Source: Phytophthora colocasiae (taxonomy: Eukaryota > Oomycota > Peronosporomycetes > Peronosporales > Peronosporaceae). From it: a stretch of DNA of 64,000 nt. The first letter of the stretch is position 1. Each line of letters begins with the position of its first letter. Below are positions 33,303-46,211 of the stretch, one piece after another. The translations under genes and the position numbers were made by a program. A model generated the notes under the pieces. That model worked only from the letters and a program-made list of their open reading frames with translations. It was not told the DNA's origin and did not search any database. Where the stretch lies: positions 1 to 64,000 of the forward strand of contig JAGKQI010000042.1 of assembly GCA_018806915.1 (NCBI GenBank), given 5' to 3'.

Positions 33303-33370
33303 GCTCTTTTGCTCTTTTGCTCTTTTGCTCTTTTGCTCTTTTGCTCTTTTGCTCTTTTGCTCTTTTGCTC
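33299..33370 (+). terminator. TTTTGCTC tract, multiple pol III terminators (representative, unit 2)
   Basis: A run of nine CTTTT-containing repeats (CTTTTG periodicity) gives many successive T4 stops on the sense strand of the tRNA. Copy number and spacing (TTTT or TTT) vary from about three to nine between units. It is the most length-variable part of the unit after the minisatellite. Confidence 0.6.
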
Positions 33371-34109
33371 TAGCTCTTGCACAGCTGCACGCTACCTCTT
33401 TTCGAGTCGCGTTAATGCACTCACTTGCCTAAAACCACGCGCTTCCCTCGACATTCGCTGCAATACAATACACTAGATACACTACTCCAGTCCCACCCAG
33501 TCCCACCTAGTCCTACCTAGTCCTACCTAGTCCCGCTGGTCCTTTCAATTCGTCTTTCCAAGAAGTACCGTGTCGCTTGTACTTGCTGTCGTCTTTATTT
33601 TCTGATCACCAAATGGGCTAACGGTGGCACGCGTATTGGATAGTGAACAGTCCATAGCGTCAATGGCAACTTCGGCCATAGTAGAGGACCGGCGCGCTCA
33701 TTTCAGGTGGATGGATGGCCATCGAGAGGCGAAAAGCCGTCACATCGAATGACTCGTTTGGTACATGTACCCATCGGCCCATCGAAGCTAACCATCGCAA
33801 GCTATGGATCGTGAGGCACTGTTGACACGTACCTCACAGCACGGTGTTGTGGAGTAGGCAGAGTGAGAGAGAGCGTTGGCGATATTGGTGTCGAGCGATA
33901 GTATGGGAGTGTTATGTAGTAGGGGTATTGTGAGTGGCGGACGATGTGGAGCGTGAAGAGAGGTCGATGTAGTAGTAGGGAGGGTGTGTAAGGTGTGTAT
34001 GGTGCAGGTGGTGCAGGTGGTGCAGGTGGTGCAGGTGTTTAAGCATGGTTTGTAGAGTTGTGGTGTGTGTTCTAGGGGTTGAAAATGTGTGTTTTTTTGT
34101 GTTGTAAGA

Positions 34110-34181
34110 GCCCCTATAGCTCAGTGGTAGAGCACCCGCTTAGTAAGCGGAAGGTCGGAAGTTCAATCCTGCCTGGGGGCA
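34110..34181 (+). tRNA. tRNA-Thr(AGT), array copy 3
   Basis: 72 nt with complete acceptor. The T stem reads GGAAG, giving an A-G mismatch at 51-63. Confidence 0.9.
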
Positions 34182-35055
34182 AACTCCTTGCATTCGTTTC
34201 GCGTGCGCACGCTCTGTGTGTCGTTCGTGATCGAGGCGTGTTGCACGCCATCTTTGCTCTTTTGCTCTTTTGCTCTTTTGCTCTTTTGCTCTTTTGCTCT
34301 TTGCTCTTTGCTCTAGCTCTTGCACAGCTGCACGCTACCTCTTTTCGAGTCGCGTTAATGCACTCACTTGCCTAAAACCACGCGCTTCCCTCGACATTCG
34401 CTGCAATACAATACACTAGATACACTACTCCAGTCCCACCCAGTCCCACCTAGTCCTACCTAGTCCTACCTAGTCCCGCTGGTCCTTTCAATTCGTCTTT
34501 CCAAGAAGTACCGTGTCGCTTGTACTTGCTGTCGTCTTTATTTTCTGATCACCAAATGGGCTAACGGTGGCACGCGTATTGGATAGTGAACAGTCCATAG
34601 CGTCAATGGCAACTTCGGCCATAGTAGAGGACCGGCGCGCTCATTTCAGGTGGATGGATGGGCCATCGAGAGGCGAAAAGCCGTCACATCGAATGACTCG
34701 TTTGGTACATGTACACATCGGCCCATCGAAGCTAACCATCGCAAGCTATGGATCGTGAGGCACTGTTGACACGTACCTCACAGCACGGTGTTGTGGAGTA
34801 GGCAGAGTGAGTGAGAGCGTTGGCGATATTGGTGTCGAGCGATAGTATGGGGGTGTTATGTAGTAGGGGTATTGTGAGTGGCGGACGATGTGGAGCGTGA
34901 AGAGAGGTCGATGTAGTAGTAGGGAGGGTGTGTAAGGTGTGTATGGTGCAGGTGGTGCAGGTGGTGCAGGTGGTGCAGGTGTTTAAGCATGGTTTGTAGA
35001 GTTGTGGTGTGTGTTCTAGGGGTTGAAAATGTGTGTGTTTTTGTGTGTTGTAAGA

Positions 35056-35127
35056 GCCCCTATAGCTCAGTGGTAGAGCACCCGCTTAGTAAGCGGAAGG
35101 TCGGAAGTTCAATCCTGCCTGGGGGCA
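35056..35127 (+). tRNA. tRNA-Thr(AGT), array copy 4
   Basis: 72 nt with complete acceptor and the GGAAG T-stem variant. Confidence 0.9.
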
Positions 35128-35971
35128 AACTCCTTGCATTCGTTTCGCGTGCGCACGCTCTGTGTGTCGTTCGTGATCGAGGCGTGTTGCACGCCATCTT
35201 TGCTCTTTTGCTCTTTTGCTCTTTGCTCTTTGCTCTTTAGCTCTAGCTCTTGCACAGCTGCACGCTACCTCTTTTCGAGTCGCGTTAATGCACTCACTTG
35301 CCTAAAACCACGCGCTTCCCTCGACATTCGCTGCAATACAATACACTAGATACACTACTCCAGTCCCACCCAGTCCCACCTAGTCCTACCTAGTCCCGCT
35401 GGTCCTTTCAATTCGTCTTTCCAAGAAGTACCGTGTCGCTTGTACTTGCTGTCGTCTTTATTTTCTGATCACCAAATGGGCTAACGGTGGCGCGCGTATT
35501 GGATAGTGAACAGTCCATAGCGTCAATGGCAACTTCGGCCATAGTAGAGGACCGGCGCGCTCATTTCAGGTGGATGGATGGCCATCGAGAGGCGAAAAGC
35601 CGTCACATCGAATGACTCGTTTGGTACATGTACCCATCGGCCCATCGAAGCTAACCATCGCAAGCTATGGATCGTGAGGCACTGTTGACACGTACCTCAC
35701 AGCACGGTGTTGTGGAGTAGGCAGAGTGAGAGAGCGTTGGCGATATTGGTGTCGAGCGATAGTATGGGGTGTTATGTAGTAGGGGTATTGTGAGTGGCGG
35801 ACGATGTGGAGCGTGAAGAGAGGTCGATGTAGTAGTAGGGAGGGTGTGTAAGGTGTGTATGGTGCAGGTGGTGCAGGTGGTGCAGGTGGTGCAGGTGTTT
35901 AAGCATGGTTTGTAGAGTTGTGGTGTGTGTTCTAGGGGTTGAAAATGTGTGTGTTTTTGTGTGTTGTAAGA

Positions 35972-36042
35972 GCCCCTATAGCTCAGTGGTAGAGCACCCG
36001 CTTAGTAAGCGGAAGGTCGGTAGTTCAATCCTGCCTGGGGCA
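35972..36042 (+). tRNA. tRNA-Thr(AGT), array copy 5, short acceptor
   Basis: 71 nt. The 3' acceptor strand has four G instead of five (TGGGGC), so the seven-pair acceptor stem cannot close without a bulge. T stem GGTAG. Confidence 0.8.
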
Positions 36043-36914
36043 AACTCCTTGCATTCGTTTCGCGTGCGCACGCTCTGTGTGTCGTTCGTGATCGAGGCGT
36101 GTTGCACGCCATCTTTGCTCTTTTGCTCTTTTGCTCTTTTGCTCTTTTGCTCTTTTGCTCTTTTGCTCTTTTGCTCTTTTGCTCTAGCTCTTGCACAGCT
36201 GCACGCTACCTCTTTTCGAGTCGCGTTAATGCACTCACTTGCCTAAAACCACGCGCTTCCCTCGACATTCGCTGCAATACAATACACTAGATACACTACT
36301 CCAGTCCCACCCAGTCCCACCTAGTCCTACCTAGTCCCGCTGGTCCTTTCAATTCGTCTTTCCAAGAAGTACCGTGTCGCTTGTACTTGCTGTCGTCTTT
36401 ATTTTCTGATCACCAAATGGGCTAACGGTGGCACGCGTATTGGATAGTGAACAGTCCATAGCGTCAATGGCAACTTCGGCCATAGTAGAGGACCGGCGCG
36501 CTCATTTCAGGTGGATGGATGGCCATCGAGAGGCGAAAAGCCGTCACATCGAATGACTCGTTTGGTACATGTACACATCGGCCCATCGAAGCTAACCATC
36601 GCAAGCTATGGATCGTGAGGCACTGTTGACACGTACCTCACAGCACGGTGTTGTGGAGTAGGCAGAGTGAGTGAGAGCGTTGGCGATATTGGTGTCGAGC
36701 GATAGTATGGGGTGTTATGTAGTAGGGGTATTGTGAGTGGCGGACGATGTGGAGCGTGAAGAGAGGTCGATGTAGTAGTAGGGAGGGTGTGTAAGGTGTG
36801 TATGGTGCAGGTGGTGCAGGTGGTGCAGGTGGTGCAGGTGTTTAAGCATGGTTTGTAGAGTTGTGGTGTGTGTTCTAGGGGTTGAAAATGTGTGTGTTTT
36901 TGTGTGTTGTAAGA

Positions 36915-36985
36915 GCCCCTATAGCTCAGTGGTAGAGCACCCGCTTAGTAAGCGGAAGGTCGGAAGTTCAATCCTGCCTGGGGCA
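36915..36985 (+). tRNA. tRNA-Thr(AGT), array copy 6, short acceptor
   Basis: 71 nt with four-G acceptor strand and GGAAG T stem: both weakening variants together. Confidence 0.78.
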
Positions 36986-37841
36986 AACTCCTTGCATTCG
37001 TTTCGCGTGCGCACGCTCTGTGTGTCGTTCGTGATCGAGGCGTGTTGCACGCCATCTTTGCTCTTTTGCTCTTTTGCTCTTTGCTCTTTTGCTCTTTTGC
37101 TCTTTTGCTCTAGCTCTTGCACAGCTGCACGCTACCTCTTTTCGAGTCGCGTTAATGCACTCACTTGCCTAAAAACCACGCGCTTCCCTCGACATTCGCT
37201 GCAATACAATACACTAGATACACTACTCCAGTCCCACCCAGTCCCACCTAGTCCTACCTAGTCCCGCTGGTCCTTTCAATTCGTCTTTCCAAGAAGTACC
37301 GTGTCGCTTGTACTTGCTGTCGTCTTTATTTTCTGATCACCAAATGGGCTAACGGTGGCACGCGTATTGGATAGTGAACAGTCCATAGCGTCAATGGCAA
37401 CTTCGGCCGTAGTAGAGGACCGGCGCGCTCATTTCAGGTGGATGGATGGCCATCGAGAGGCGAAAAGCCGTCACATCGAATGACTCGTTTGGTACATGTA
37501 CACATCGGCCCATCGAAGCTAACCATCGCAAGCTATGGATCGTGAGGCACTGTTGACACGTACCTCACAGCACGGTGTTGTGGAGTAGGCAGAGTGAGTG
37601 AGAGCGTTGGCGATATTGGTGTCGAGCGATAGTATGGGGGTGTTATGTAGTAGGGTATTGTGAGTGGCGGACGATGTGGAGCGTGAAGAGAGGTCGATGT
37701 AGTAGTAGGGAGGGTGTGTAAGGTGTGTATGGTGCAGGTGGTGCAGGTGGTGCAGGTGGTGCAGGTGTTTAAGCATGGTTTGTAGAGTTGTGGTGTGTGT
37801 TCTAGGGGTTGAAAATGTGTGTGTTTTTGTGTGTTGTAAGA

Positions 37842-37912
37842 GCCCCTATAGCTCAGTGGTAGAGCACCCGCTTAGTAAGCGGAAGGTCGGTAGTTCAATC
37901 CTGCCTGGGGCA
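37842..37912 (+). tRNA. tRNA-Thr(AGT), array copy 7, short acceptor
   Basis: 71 nt, four-G acceptor, GGTAG T stem. Its downstream trailer is the only strongly diverged one in the array. Confidence 0.8.
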
Positions 37913-38774
37913 AACTCCTTGCATTCGTTTCGCTTGCGCACGATCTGTTTGTCTTTAGTGTTAGAGGCGTGTTTCAAGTCATCTTTGCTCTTTTGCTCTT
38001 TTGCTCTTTGCTCTTTTGCTCTTTGCTCTTTTGCTCTTTTGCTCTAGCTCTTGCACAGCTGCACGCTACCTCTTTTCGAGTCGCGTTAATGCACTCACTT
38101 GCCTAAAACCACGCGCTTCCCTCGACATTCGCTGCAATACAATACACTAGATACACTACTCCAGTCCCACCCAGTCCCACCTAGTCCTACCTAGTCCCGC
38201 TGGTCCTTTCAATTCGTCTTTCCAAGAAGTACCGTGTCGCTTGTACTTGCTGTCGTCTTTATTTTCTGATCACCAAATGGGCTAACGGTGGCACGCGTAT
38301 TGGATAGTGAACAGTCCATAGCGTCAATGGCAACTTCGGCCGTAGTAGAGGACCGGCGCGCTCATTTCAGGTGGATGGATGGCCATCGAGAGGCGAAAAG
38401 CCGTCACATCGAATGACTCGTTTGGTACATGTACACATCGGCCCATCGAAGCTAACCATCGCAAGCTATGGATCGTGAGGCACTGTTGACACGTACCTCA
38501 CAGCACGGTGTTGTGGAGTAGGCAGAGTGAGTGAGAGCGTTGGCGATATTGGTGTCGAGCGATAGTATGGGGTGTTATGTAGTAGGGGTATTGTGAGTGG
38601 CGGACGATGTGGAGCGTGAAGAGAGGTCGATGTAGTAGTAGGGAGGGTGTGTAAGGTGTGTATGGTGCAGGTGGTGCAGGTGGTGCAGGTGGTGCAGGTG
38701 TTTAAGCATGGTTTGTAGAGTTGTGGTGTGTGTTCTAGGGGTTGAAAATGTGTGTGTTTTTGTGTGTTGTAAGA

Positions 38775-38845
38775 GCCCCTATAGCTCAGTGGTAGAGCAC
38801 CCGCTTAGTAAGCGGAAGGTCGGAAGTTCAATCCTGCCTGGGGCA
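38775..38845 (+). tRNA. tRNA-Thr(AGT), array copy 8, short acceptor
   Basis: 71 nt, four-G acceptor, GGAAG T stem. Confidence 0.78.
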
Positions 38846-39688
38846 AACTCCTTGCATTCGTTTCGCGTGCGCACGCTCTGTGTGTCGTTCGTGATCGAGG
38901 CGTGTTGCACGCCATCTTTGCTCTTTGCTCTTTTGCTCTTTGCTCTTTTGCTCTTTTGCTCTAGCTCTTGCACAGCTGCACGCTACCTCTTTCGAGTCGC
39001 GTTAATGCACTCACTTGCCTAAAACCACGCGCTTCCCTCGACATTCGCTGCAATACAATACACTAGATACACTACTCCAGTCCCACCCAGTCCCACCTAG
39101 TCCTACCTAGTCCCGCTGGTCCTTTCAATTCGTCTTTCCAAGAAGTACCGTGTCGCTTGTACTTGCTGTCGTCTTTATTTTCTGATCACCAAATGGGCTA
39201 ACGGTGGCACGCGTATTGGATAGTGAACAGTCCATAGCGTCAATGGCAACTTCGGCCATAGTAGAGGACCGGCGCGCTCATTTCAGGTGGATGGATGGCC
39301 ATCGAGAGGCGAAAAGCCGTCACATCGAATGACTCGTTTGGTACATGTACACATCGGCCCATCGAAGCTAACCATCGCAAGCTATGGATCGTGAGGCACT
39401 GTTGACACGTACCTCACAGCACGGTGTTGTGGAGTAGGCAGAGTGAGAGAGCGTTGGCGATATTGGTGTCGAGCGATAGTATGGGGTGTTATGTAGTAGG
39501 GGTATTGTGAGTGGCGGACGATGTGGAGCGTGAAGAGAGGTCGATGTAGTAGTAGGGAGGGTGTGTAAGGTGTGTATGGTGCAGGTGGTGCAGGTGGTGC
39601 AGGTGGTGCAGGTGTTTAAGCATGGTTTGTAGAGTTGTGGTGTGTGTTCTAGGGGTTGAAAATGTGTGTGTTTTTGTGTGTTGTAAGA

Positions 39689-39759
39689 GCCCCTATAGCT
39701 CAGTGGTAGAGCACCCGCTTAGTAAGCGGAAGGTCGGAAGTTCAATCCTGCCTGGGGCA
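39689..39759 (+). tRNA. tRNA-Thr(AGT), array copy 9, short acceptor
   Basis: 71 nt, four-G acceptor, GGAAG T stem. Confidence 0.78.
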
Positions 39760-40621
39760 AACTCCTTGCATTCGTTTCGCGTGCGCACGCTCTGTGTGTC
39801 GTTCGTGATCGAGGCGTGTTGCACGCCATCTTTGCTCTTTGCTCTTTTTGCTCTTTGCTCTTTTGCTCTTTTGCTCTTTTGCTCTTTTGCTCTAGCTCTT
39901 GCACAGCTGCACGCTACCTCTTTTCGAGTCGCGTTAATGCACTCACTTGCCTAAAACCACGCGCTTCCTCGACATTCGCTGCAATACAATACACTAGATA
40001 CACTACTCCAGTCCCACCCAGTCCCACCTAGTCCTACCTAGTCCCGCTGGTCCTTTCAATTCGTCTTTCCAAGAAGTACCGTGTCGCTTGTACTTGCTGT
40101 CGTCTTTATTTTCTGATCACCAAATGGGCTAACGGTGGCACGCGTATTGGATAGTGAACAGTCCATAGCGTCAATGGCAACTTCGGCCGTAGTAGAGGAC
40201 CGGCGCGCTCATTTCAGGTGGATGGATGGCCATCGAGAGGCGAAAAGCCGTCACATCGAATGACTCGTTTGGTACATGTACACATCGGCCCATCGAAGCT
40301 AACCATCGCAAGCTATGGATCGTGAGGCACTGTTGACACGTACCTCACAGCACGGTGTTGTGGAGTAGGCAGAGTGAGTGAGAGCGTTGGCGATATTGGT
40401 GTCGAGCGATAGTATGGGGTGTTATGTAGTAGGGGTATTGTGAGTGGCGGACGATGTGGAGCGTGAAGAGAGGTCGATGTAGTAGTAGGGAGGGTGTGTA
40501 AGGTGTGTATGGTGCAGGTGGTGCAGGTGGTGCAGGTGGTGCAGGTGTTTAAGCATGGTTTGTAGAGTTGTGGTGTGTGTTCTAGGGGTTGAAAATGTGT
40601 GTGTTTTTGTGTGTTGTAAGA

Positions 40622-40692
40622 GCCCCTATAGCTCAGTGGTAGAGCACCCGCTTAGTAAGCGGAAGGTCGGAAGTTCAATCCTGCCTGGGGCA
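40622..40692 (+). tRNA. tRNA-Thr(AGT), array copy 10, short acceptor
   Basis: 71 nt, four-G acceptor, GGAAG T stem. Confidence 0.78.
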
Positions 40693-41536
40693 AACTCCTT
40701 GCATTCGTTTCGCGTGCGCACGCTCTGTGTGTCGTTCGTGATCGAGGCGTGTTGCACGCCATCTTTGCTCTTTGCTCTTTGCTCTTTGCTCTTTTGCTCT
40801 TTTGCTCTAGCTCTTGCACAGCTGCACGCTACCTCTTTCGAGTCGCGTTAATGCACTCACTTGCCTAAAACCACGCGCTTCCCTCGACATTCGCTGCAAT
40901 ACAATACACTAGATACACTACTCCAGTCCCACCCAGTCCCACCTAGTCCTACCTAGTCCCGCTGGTCCTTTCAATTCGTCTTTCCAAGAAGTACCGTGTC
41001 GCTTGTACTTGCTGTCGTCTTTATTTTCTGATCACCAAATGGGCTAACGGTGGCACGCGTATTGGATAGTGAACAGTCCATAGCGTCAATGGCAACTTCG
41101 GCCGTAGTAGAGGACCGGCGCGCTCATTTCAGGTGGATGGATGGCCATCGAGAGGCGAAAAGCCGTCACATCGAATGACTCGTTTGGTACATGTACACAT
41201 CGGCCCATCGAAGCTAACCATCGCAAGCTATGGATCGTGAGGCACTGTTGACACGTACCTCACAGCACGGTGTTGTGGAGTAGGCAGAGTGAGTGAGAGC
41301 GTTGGCGATATTGGTGTCGAGCGATAGTATGGGGTGTTATGTAGTAGGGGTATTGTGAGTGGCGGACGATGTGGAGCGTGAAGAGAGGTCGATGTAGTAG
41401 TAGGGAGGGTGTGTAAGGTGTGTATGGTGCAGGTGGTGCAGGTGGTGCAGGTGGTGCAGGTGTTTAAGCATGGTTTGTAGAGTTGTGGTGTGTGTTCTAG
41501 GGGTTGAAAATGTGTGTGTTTTTGTGTGTTGTAAGA

Positions 41537-41607
41537 GCCCCTATAGCTCAGTGGTAGAGCACCCGCTTAGTAAGCGGAAGGTCGGAAGTTCAATCCTGCC
41601 TGGGGCA
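41537..41607 (+). tRNA. tRNA-Thr(AGT), array copy 11, short acceptor
   Basis: 71 nt, four-G acceptor, GGAAG T stem. Confidence 0.78.
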
Positions 41608-42451
41608 AACTCCTTGCATTCGTTTCGCGTGCGCACGCTCTGTGTGTCGTTCGTGATCGAGGCGTGTTGCACGCCATCTTTGCTCTTTGCTCTTTTGCTC
41701 TTTTGCTCTTTTGCTCTTTTGCTCTAGCTCTTGCACAGCTGCACGCTACCTCTTTCGAGTCGCGTTAATGCACTCACTTGCCTAAAACCACGCGCTTCCC
41801 TCGACATTCGCTGCAATACAATACACTAGATACACTACTCCAGTCCCACCCAGTCCCACCTAGTCCTACCTAGTCCCGCTGGTCCTTTCAATTCGTCTTT
41901 CCAAGAAGTACCGTGTCGCTTGTACTTGCTGTCGTCTTTATTTTCTGATCACCAAATGGGCTAACGGTGGCACGCGTATTGATAGTGAACAGTCCATAGC
42001 GTCAATGGCAACTTCGGCCATAGTAGAGGACCGGCGCGCTCATTTCAGGTGGATGGATGGCCATCGAGAGGCGAAAAGCCGTCACATCGAATGACTCGTT
42101 TGGTACATGTACACATCGGCCCATCGAAGCTAACCATCGCAAGCTATGGATCGTGAGGCACTGTTGACACGTACCTCACAGCACGGTGTTGTGGAGTAGG
42201 CAGAGTGAGTGAGAGCGTTGGCGATATTGGTGTCGAGCGATAGTATGGGGTGTTATGTAGTAGGGGTATTGTGAGTGGCGGACGATGTGGAGCGTGAAGA
42301 GAGGTCGATGTAGTAGTAGGGAGGGTGTGTAAGGTGTGTATGGTGCAGGTGGTGCAGGTGGTGCAGGTGGTGCAGGTGTTTAAGCATGGTTTGTAGAGTT
42401 GTGGTGTGTGTTCTAGGGGTTGAAAATGTGTGTGTTTTGTGTGTTGTAAGA

Positions 42452-42521
42452 GCCCTATAGCTCAGTGGTAGAGCACCCGCTTAGTAAGCGGAAGGTCGGT
42501 AGTTCAATCCTGCCTGGGGCA
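42452..42521 (+). tRNA. tRNA-Thr(AGT), array copy 12, both acceptor strands short
   Basis: 70 nt. The 5' strand has lost one C (GCCCTA) and the 3' strand one G (TGGGGC), so the two strands pair again as a six-pair stem. T stem GGTAG. Confidence 0.78.
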
Positions 42522-43384
42522 AACTCCTTGCATTCGTTTCGCGTGCGCACGCTCTGTGTGTCGTTCGTGATCGAGGCGTGTTGCACGCCATCTTTGCTCT
42601 TTGCTCTTTGCTCTTTTGCTCTTTTGCTCTTTTGCTCTTTTGCTCTAGCTCTTGCACAGCTGCACGCTACCTCTTTTCGAGTCGCGTTAATGCACTCACT
42701 TGCCTAAAACCACGCGCTTCCTCGACATTCGCTGCAATACAATACACTAGATACACTACTCCAGTCCCACCCAGTCCCACCTAGTCCTACCTAGTCCCGC
42801 TGGTCCTTTCAATTCGTCTTTCCAAGAAGTACCGTGTCGCTTGTACTTGCTGTCGTCTTTATTTTCTGATCACCAAATGGGCTAACGGTGGCACGCGTAT
42901 TGGATAGTGAACAGTCCATAGCGTCAATGGCAACTTCGGCCGTAGTAGAGGACCGGCGCGCTCATTTCAGGTGGATGGATGGCCATCGAGAGGCGAAAAG
43001 CCGTCACATCGAATGACTCGTTTGGTACATGTACACATCGGCCCATCGAAGCTAACCATCGCAAGCTATGGATCGTGAGGCACTGTTGACACGTACCTCA
43101 CAGCACGGTGTTGTGGAGTAGGCAGAGTGAGTGAGAGCGTTGGCGATATTGGTGTCGAGCGATAGTATGGGGGTGTTATGTAGTAGGGGTATTGTGAGTG
43201 GCGGACGATGTGGAGCGTGAAGAGAGGTCGATGTAGTAGTAGGGAGGGTGTGTAAGGTGTGTATGGTGCAGGTGGTGCAGGTGGTGCAGGTGGTGCAGGT
43301 GGTGCAGGTGTTTAAGCATGGTTTGTAGAGTTGTGGTGTGTGTTCTAGGGGTTGAAAATGTGTGTGTTTTTGTGTGTTGTAAGA

Positions 43385-43456
43385 GCCCCTATAGCTCAGT
43401 GGTAGAGCACCCGCTTAGTAAGCGGAAGGTCGGAAGTTCAATCCTGCCTGGGGGCA
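43385..43456 (+). tRNA. tRNA-Thr(AGT), array copy 13
   Basis: 72 nt with complete acceptor and GGAAG T stem. Confidence 0.9.
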
Positions 43457-44299
43457 AACTCCTTGCATTCGTTTCGCGTGCGCACGCTCTGTGTGTCGTT
43501 CGTGATCGAGGCGTGTTGCACGCCATCTTTGCTCTTTTGCTCTTTTGCTCTTTTGCTCTTTTGCTCTTTTGCTCTTGCTCTTGCACAGCTGCACGCTACC
43601 TCTTTCGAGTCGCGTTAATGCACTCACTTGCCTAAAACCACGCGCTTCCCTCGACATTCGCTGCAATACAATACACTAGATACACTACCCAGTCCCACCC
43701 AGTCCCACCTAGTCCTACCTAGTCCCGCTGGTCCTTTCAATTCGTCTTTCCAAGAAGTACCGTGTCGCTTGTACTTGCTGTCGTCTTTATTTTCTGATCA
43801 CCAAATGGGCTAACGGTGGCACGCGTATTGGATAGTGAACAGTCCATAGCGTCAATGGCAACTTCGGCCGTAGTAGAGGACCGGCGCGCTCATTTCAGGT
43901 GGATGGATGGCCATCGAGAGGCGAAAGCCGTCACATCGAATGACTCGTTTGGTACATGTACCCATCGGCCCATCGAAGCTAACCATCGCAAGCTATGGAT
44001 CGTGAGGCACTGTTGACACGTACCTCACAGCACGGTGTTGTGGAGTAGGCAGAGTGAGAGAGAGCGTTGGCGATATTGGTGTCGAGCGATAGTATGGGGT
44101 GTTATGTAGTAGGGTATTGTGAGTGGCGGACGATGTGGAGCGTGAAGAGAGGTCGATGTAGTAGTAGGGAGGGTGTGTAAGGTGTGTATGGTGCAGGTGG
44201 TGCAGGTGGTGCAGGTGGTGCAGGTGTTTAAGCATGGTTTGTAGAGTTGAGGTGTGTGTTCTAGGGGTTGAAAATGTGTGTGTTTTGTGTGTTGTAAGA

Positions 44300-44370
44300 G
44301 CCCCTATAGCTCAGAGGTAGAGCACCCGCTTAGTAAGCGGAAGGTCGGTAGTTCAATCCTGACTGGGGCA
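44300..44370 (+). tRNA. tRNA-Thr(AGT), array copy 14, degenerate
   Basis: 71 nt. It has a change in box A (CAGAGG for CAGTGG), a change in the T-stem 3' strand (CTGAC for CTGCC) and a four-G acceptor. This is the most damaged copy and probably a tRNA pseudogene. Confidence 0.65.
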
Positions 44371-45234
44371 AACTCCTTGCATTCGTTTCGCGTGCGCACG
44401 CTCTGTGTGTCGTTCGTGATCGAGGCGTGTTGCACGCCATCTTTGCTCTTTTGCTCTTTTGCTCTTTTGCTCTTTTGCTCTTTTGCTCTTTGCTCTTTTG
44501 CTCTAGCTCTTGCACAGCTGCACGCTACCTCTTTTCGAGTCGCGTTAATGCACTCACTTGCCTAAAACCACGCGCTTCCCTCGACATTCGCTGCAATACA
44601 ATACACTAGATACACTACTCCAGTCCCACCCAGTCCCACCTAGTCCTACCTAGTCCCGCTGGTCCTTTCAATTCGTCTTTCCAAGAAGTACCGTGTCGCT
44701 TGTACTTGCTGTCGTCTTTATTTTCTGATCACCAAATGGGCTAACGGTGGCACGCGTATTGGATAGTGAACAGTCCATAGCGTCAATGGCAACTTCGGCC
44801 GTAGTAGAGGACCGGCGCGCTCATTTCAGGTGGATGGATGGCCATCGAGAGGCGAAAAGCCGTCACATCGAATGACTCGTTTGGTACATGTACACATCGG
44901 CCCATCGAAGCTAACCATCGCAAGCTATGGATCGTGAGGCACTGTTGACACGTACCTCACAGCACGGTGTTGTGGAGTAGGCAGAGTGAGTGAGAGCGTT
45001 GGCGATATTGGTGTCGAGCGATAGTATGGGAGTGTTATGTAGTAGGGGTATTGTGAGTGGCGGACGATGTGGAGCGTGAAGAGAGGTCGATGTAGTAGTA
45101 GGGAGGGTGTGTAAGGTGTGTATGGTGCAGGTGGTGCAGGTGGTGCAGGTGGTGCAGGTGTTTAAGCATGGTTTGTAGAGTTGTGGTGTGTGTTCTAGGG
45201 GTTGAAAATGTGTGTGTTTTTGTGTGTTGTAAGA

Positions 45235-45305
45235 GCCCCTATAGCTCAGTGGTAGAGCACCCGCTTAGTAAGCGGAAGGTCGGTAGTTCAATCCTGCCTG
45301 GGGCA
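45235..45305 (+). tRNA. tRNA-Thr(AGT), array copy 15, short acceptor
   Basis: 71 nt, four-G acceptor, GGTAG T stem. Confidence 0.8.
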
Positions 45306-46139
45306 AACTCCTTGCATCTCGTTTCGCGTGCGCACGCTCTGTGTGTCGTTCGTGATCGAGGCGTGTTGCACGCCATCTTTGCTCTTTTGCTCTTTTGCTC
45401 TTTTGCTCTAGCTCTTGCACAGCTGCACGCTACCTCTTTTCGAGTCGCGTTAATGCACTCACTTGCCTAAAACCACGCGCTTCCCTCGACATTCGCTGCA
45501 ATACAATACACTAGATACACTACTCCAGTCCCACCCAGTCCCACCTAGTCCTACCTAGTCCCGCTGGTCCTTTCAATTCGTCTTTCCAAGAAGTACCGTG
45601 TCGCTTGTACTTGCTGTCGTCTTTATTTTCTGATCACCAAATGGGCTAACGGTGGCACGCGTATTGGATAGTGAACAGTCCATAGCGTCAATGGCAACTT
45701 CGGCCATAGTAGAGGACCGGCGCGCTCATTTCAGGTGGATGGATGGCCATCGAGAGGCGAAAAGCCGTCACATCGAATGACTCGTTTGGTACATGTACAC
45801 ATCGGCCCATCGAAGCTAACCATCGCAAGCTATGGATCGTGAGGCACTGTTGACACGTACCTCACAGCACGGTGTTGTGGAGTAGGCAGAGTGAGTGAGA
45901 GCGTTGGCGATATTGGTGTCGAGCGATAGTATGGGGGTGTTATGTAGTAGGGGTATTGTGAGTGGCGGACGATGTGGAGCGTGAAGAGAGGTCGATGTAG
46001 TAGTAGGGAGGGTGTGTAAGGTGTGTATGGTGCAGGTGGTGCAGGTGGTGCAGGTGGTGCAGGTGTTTAAGCATGGTTTGTAGAGTTGTGGTGTGTGTTC
46101 TAGGGGTTGAAAATGTGTGTGTTTTTGTGTGTTGTAAGA

Positions 46140-46211
46140 GCCCCTATAGCTCAGTGGTAGAGCACCCGCTTAGTAAGCGGAAGGTCGGTAGTTCAATCCT
46201 GCCTGGGGGCA
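46140..46211 (+). tRNA. tRNA-Thr(AGT), array copy 16
   Basis: 72 nt, complete acceptor, GGTAG T stem; matches copy 2. Confidence 0.94.
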
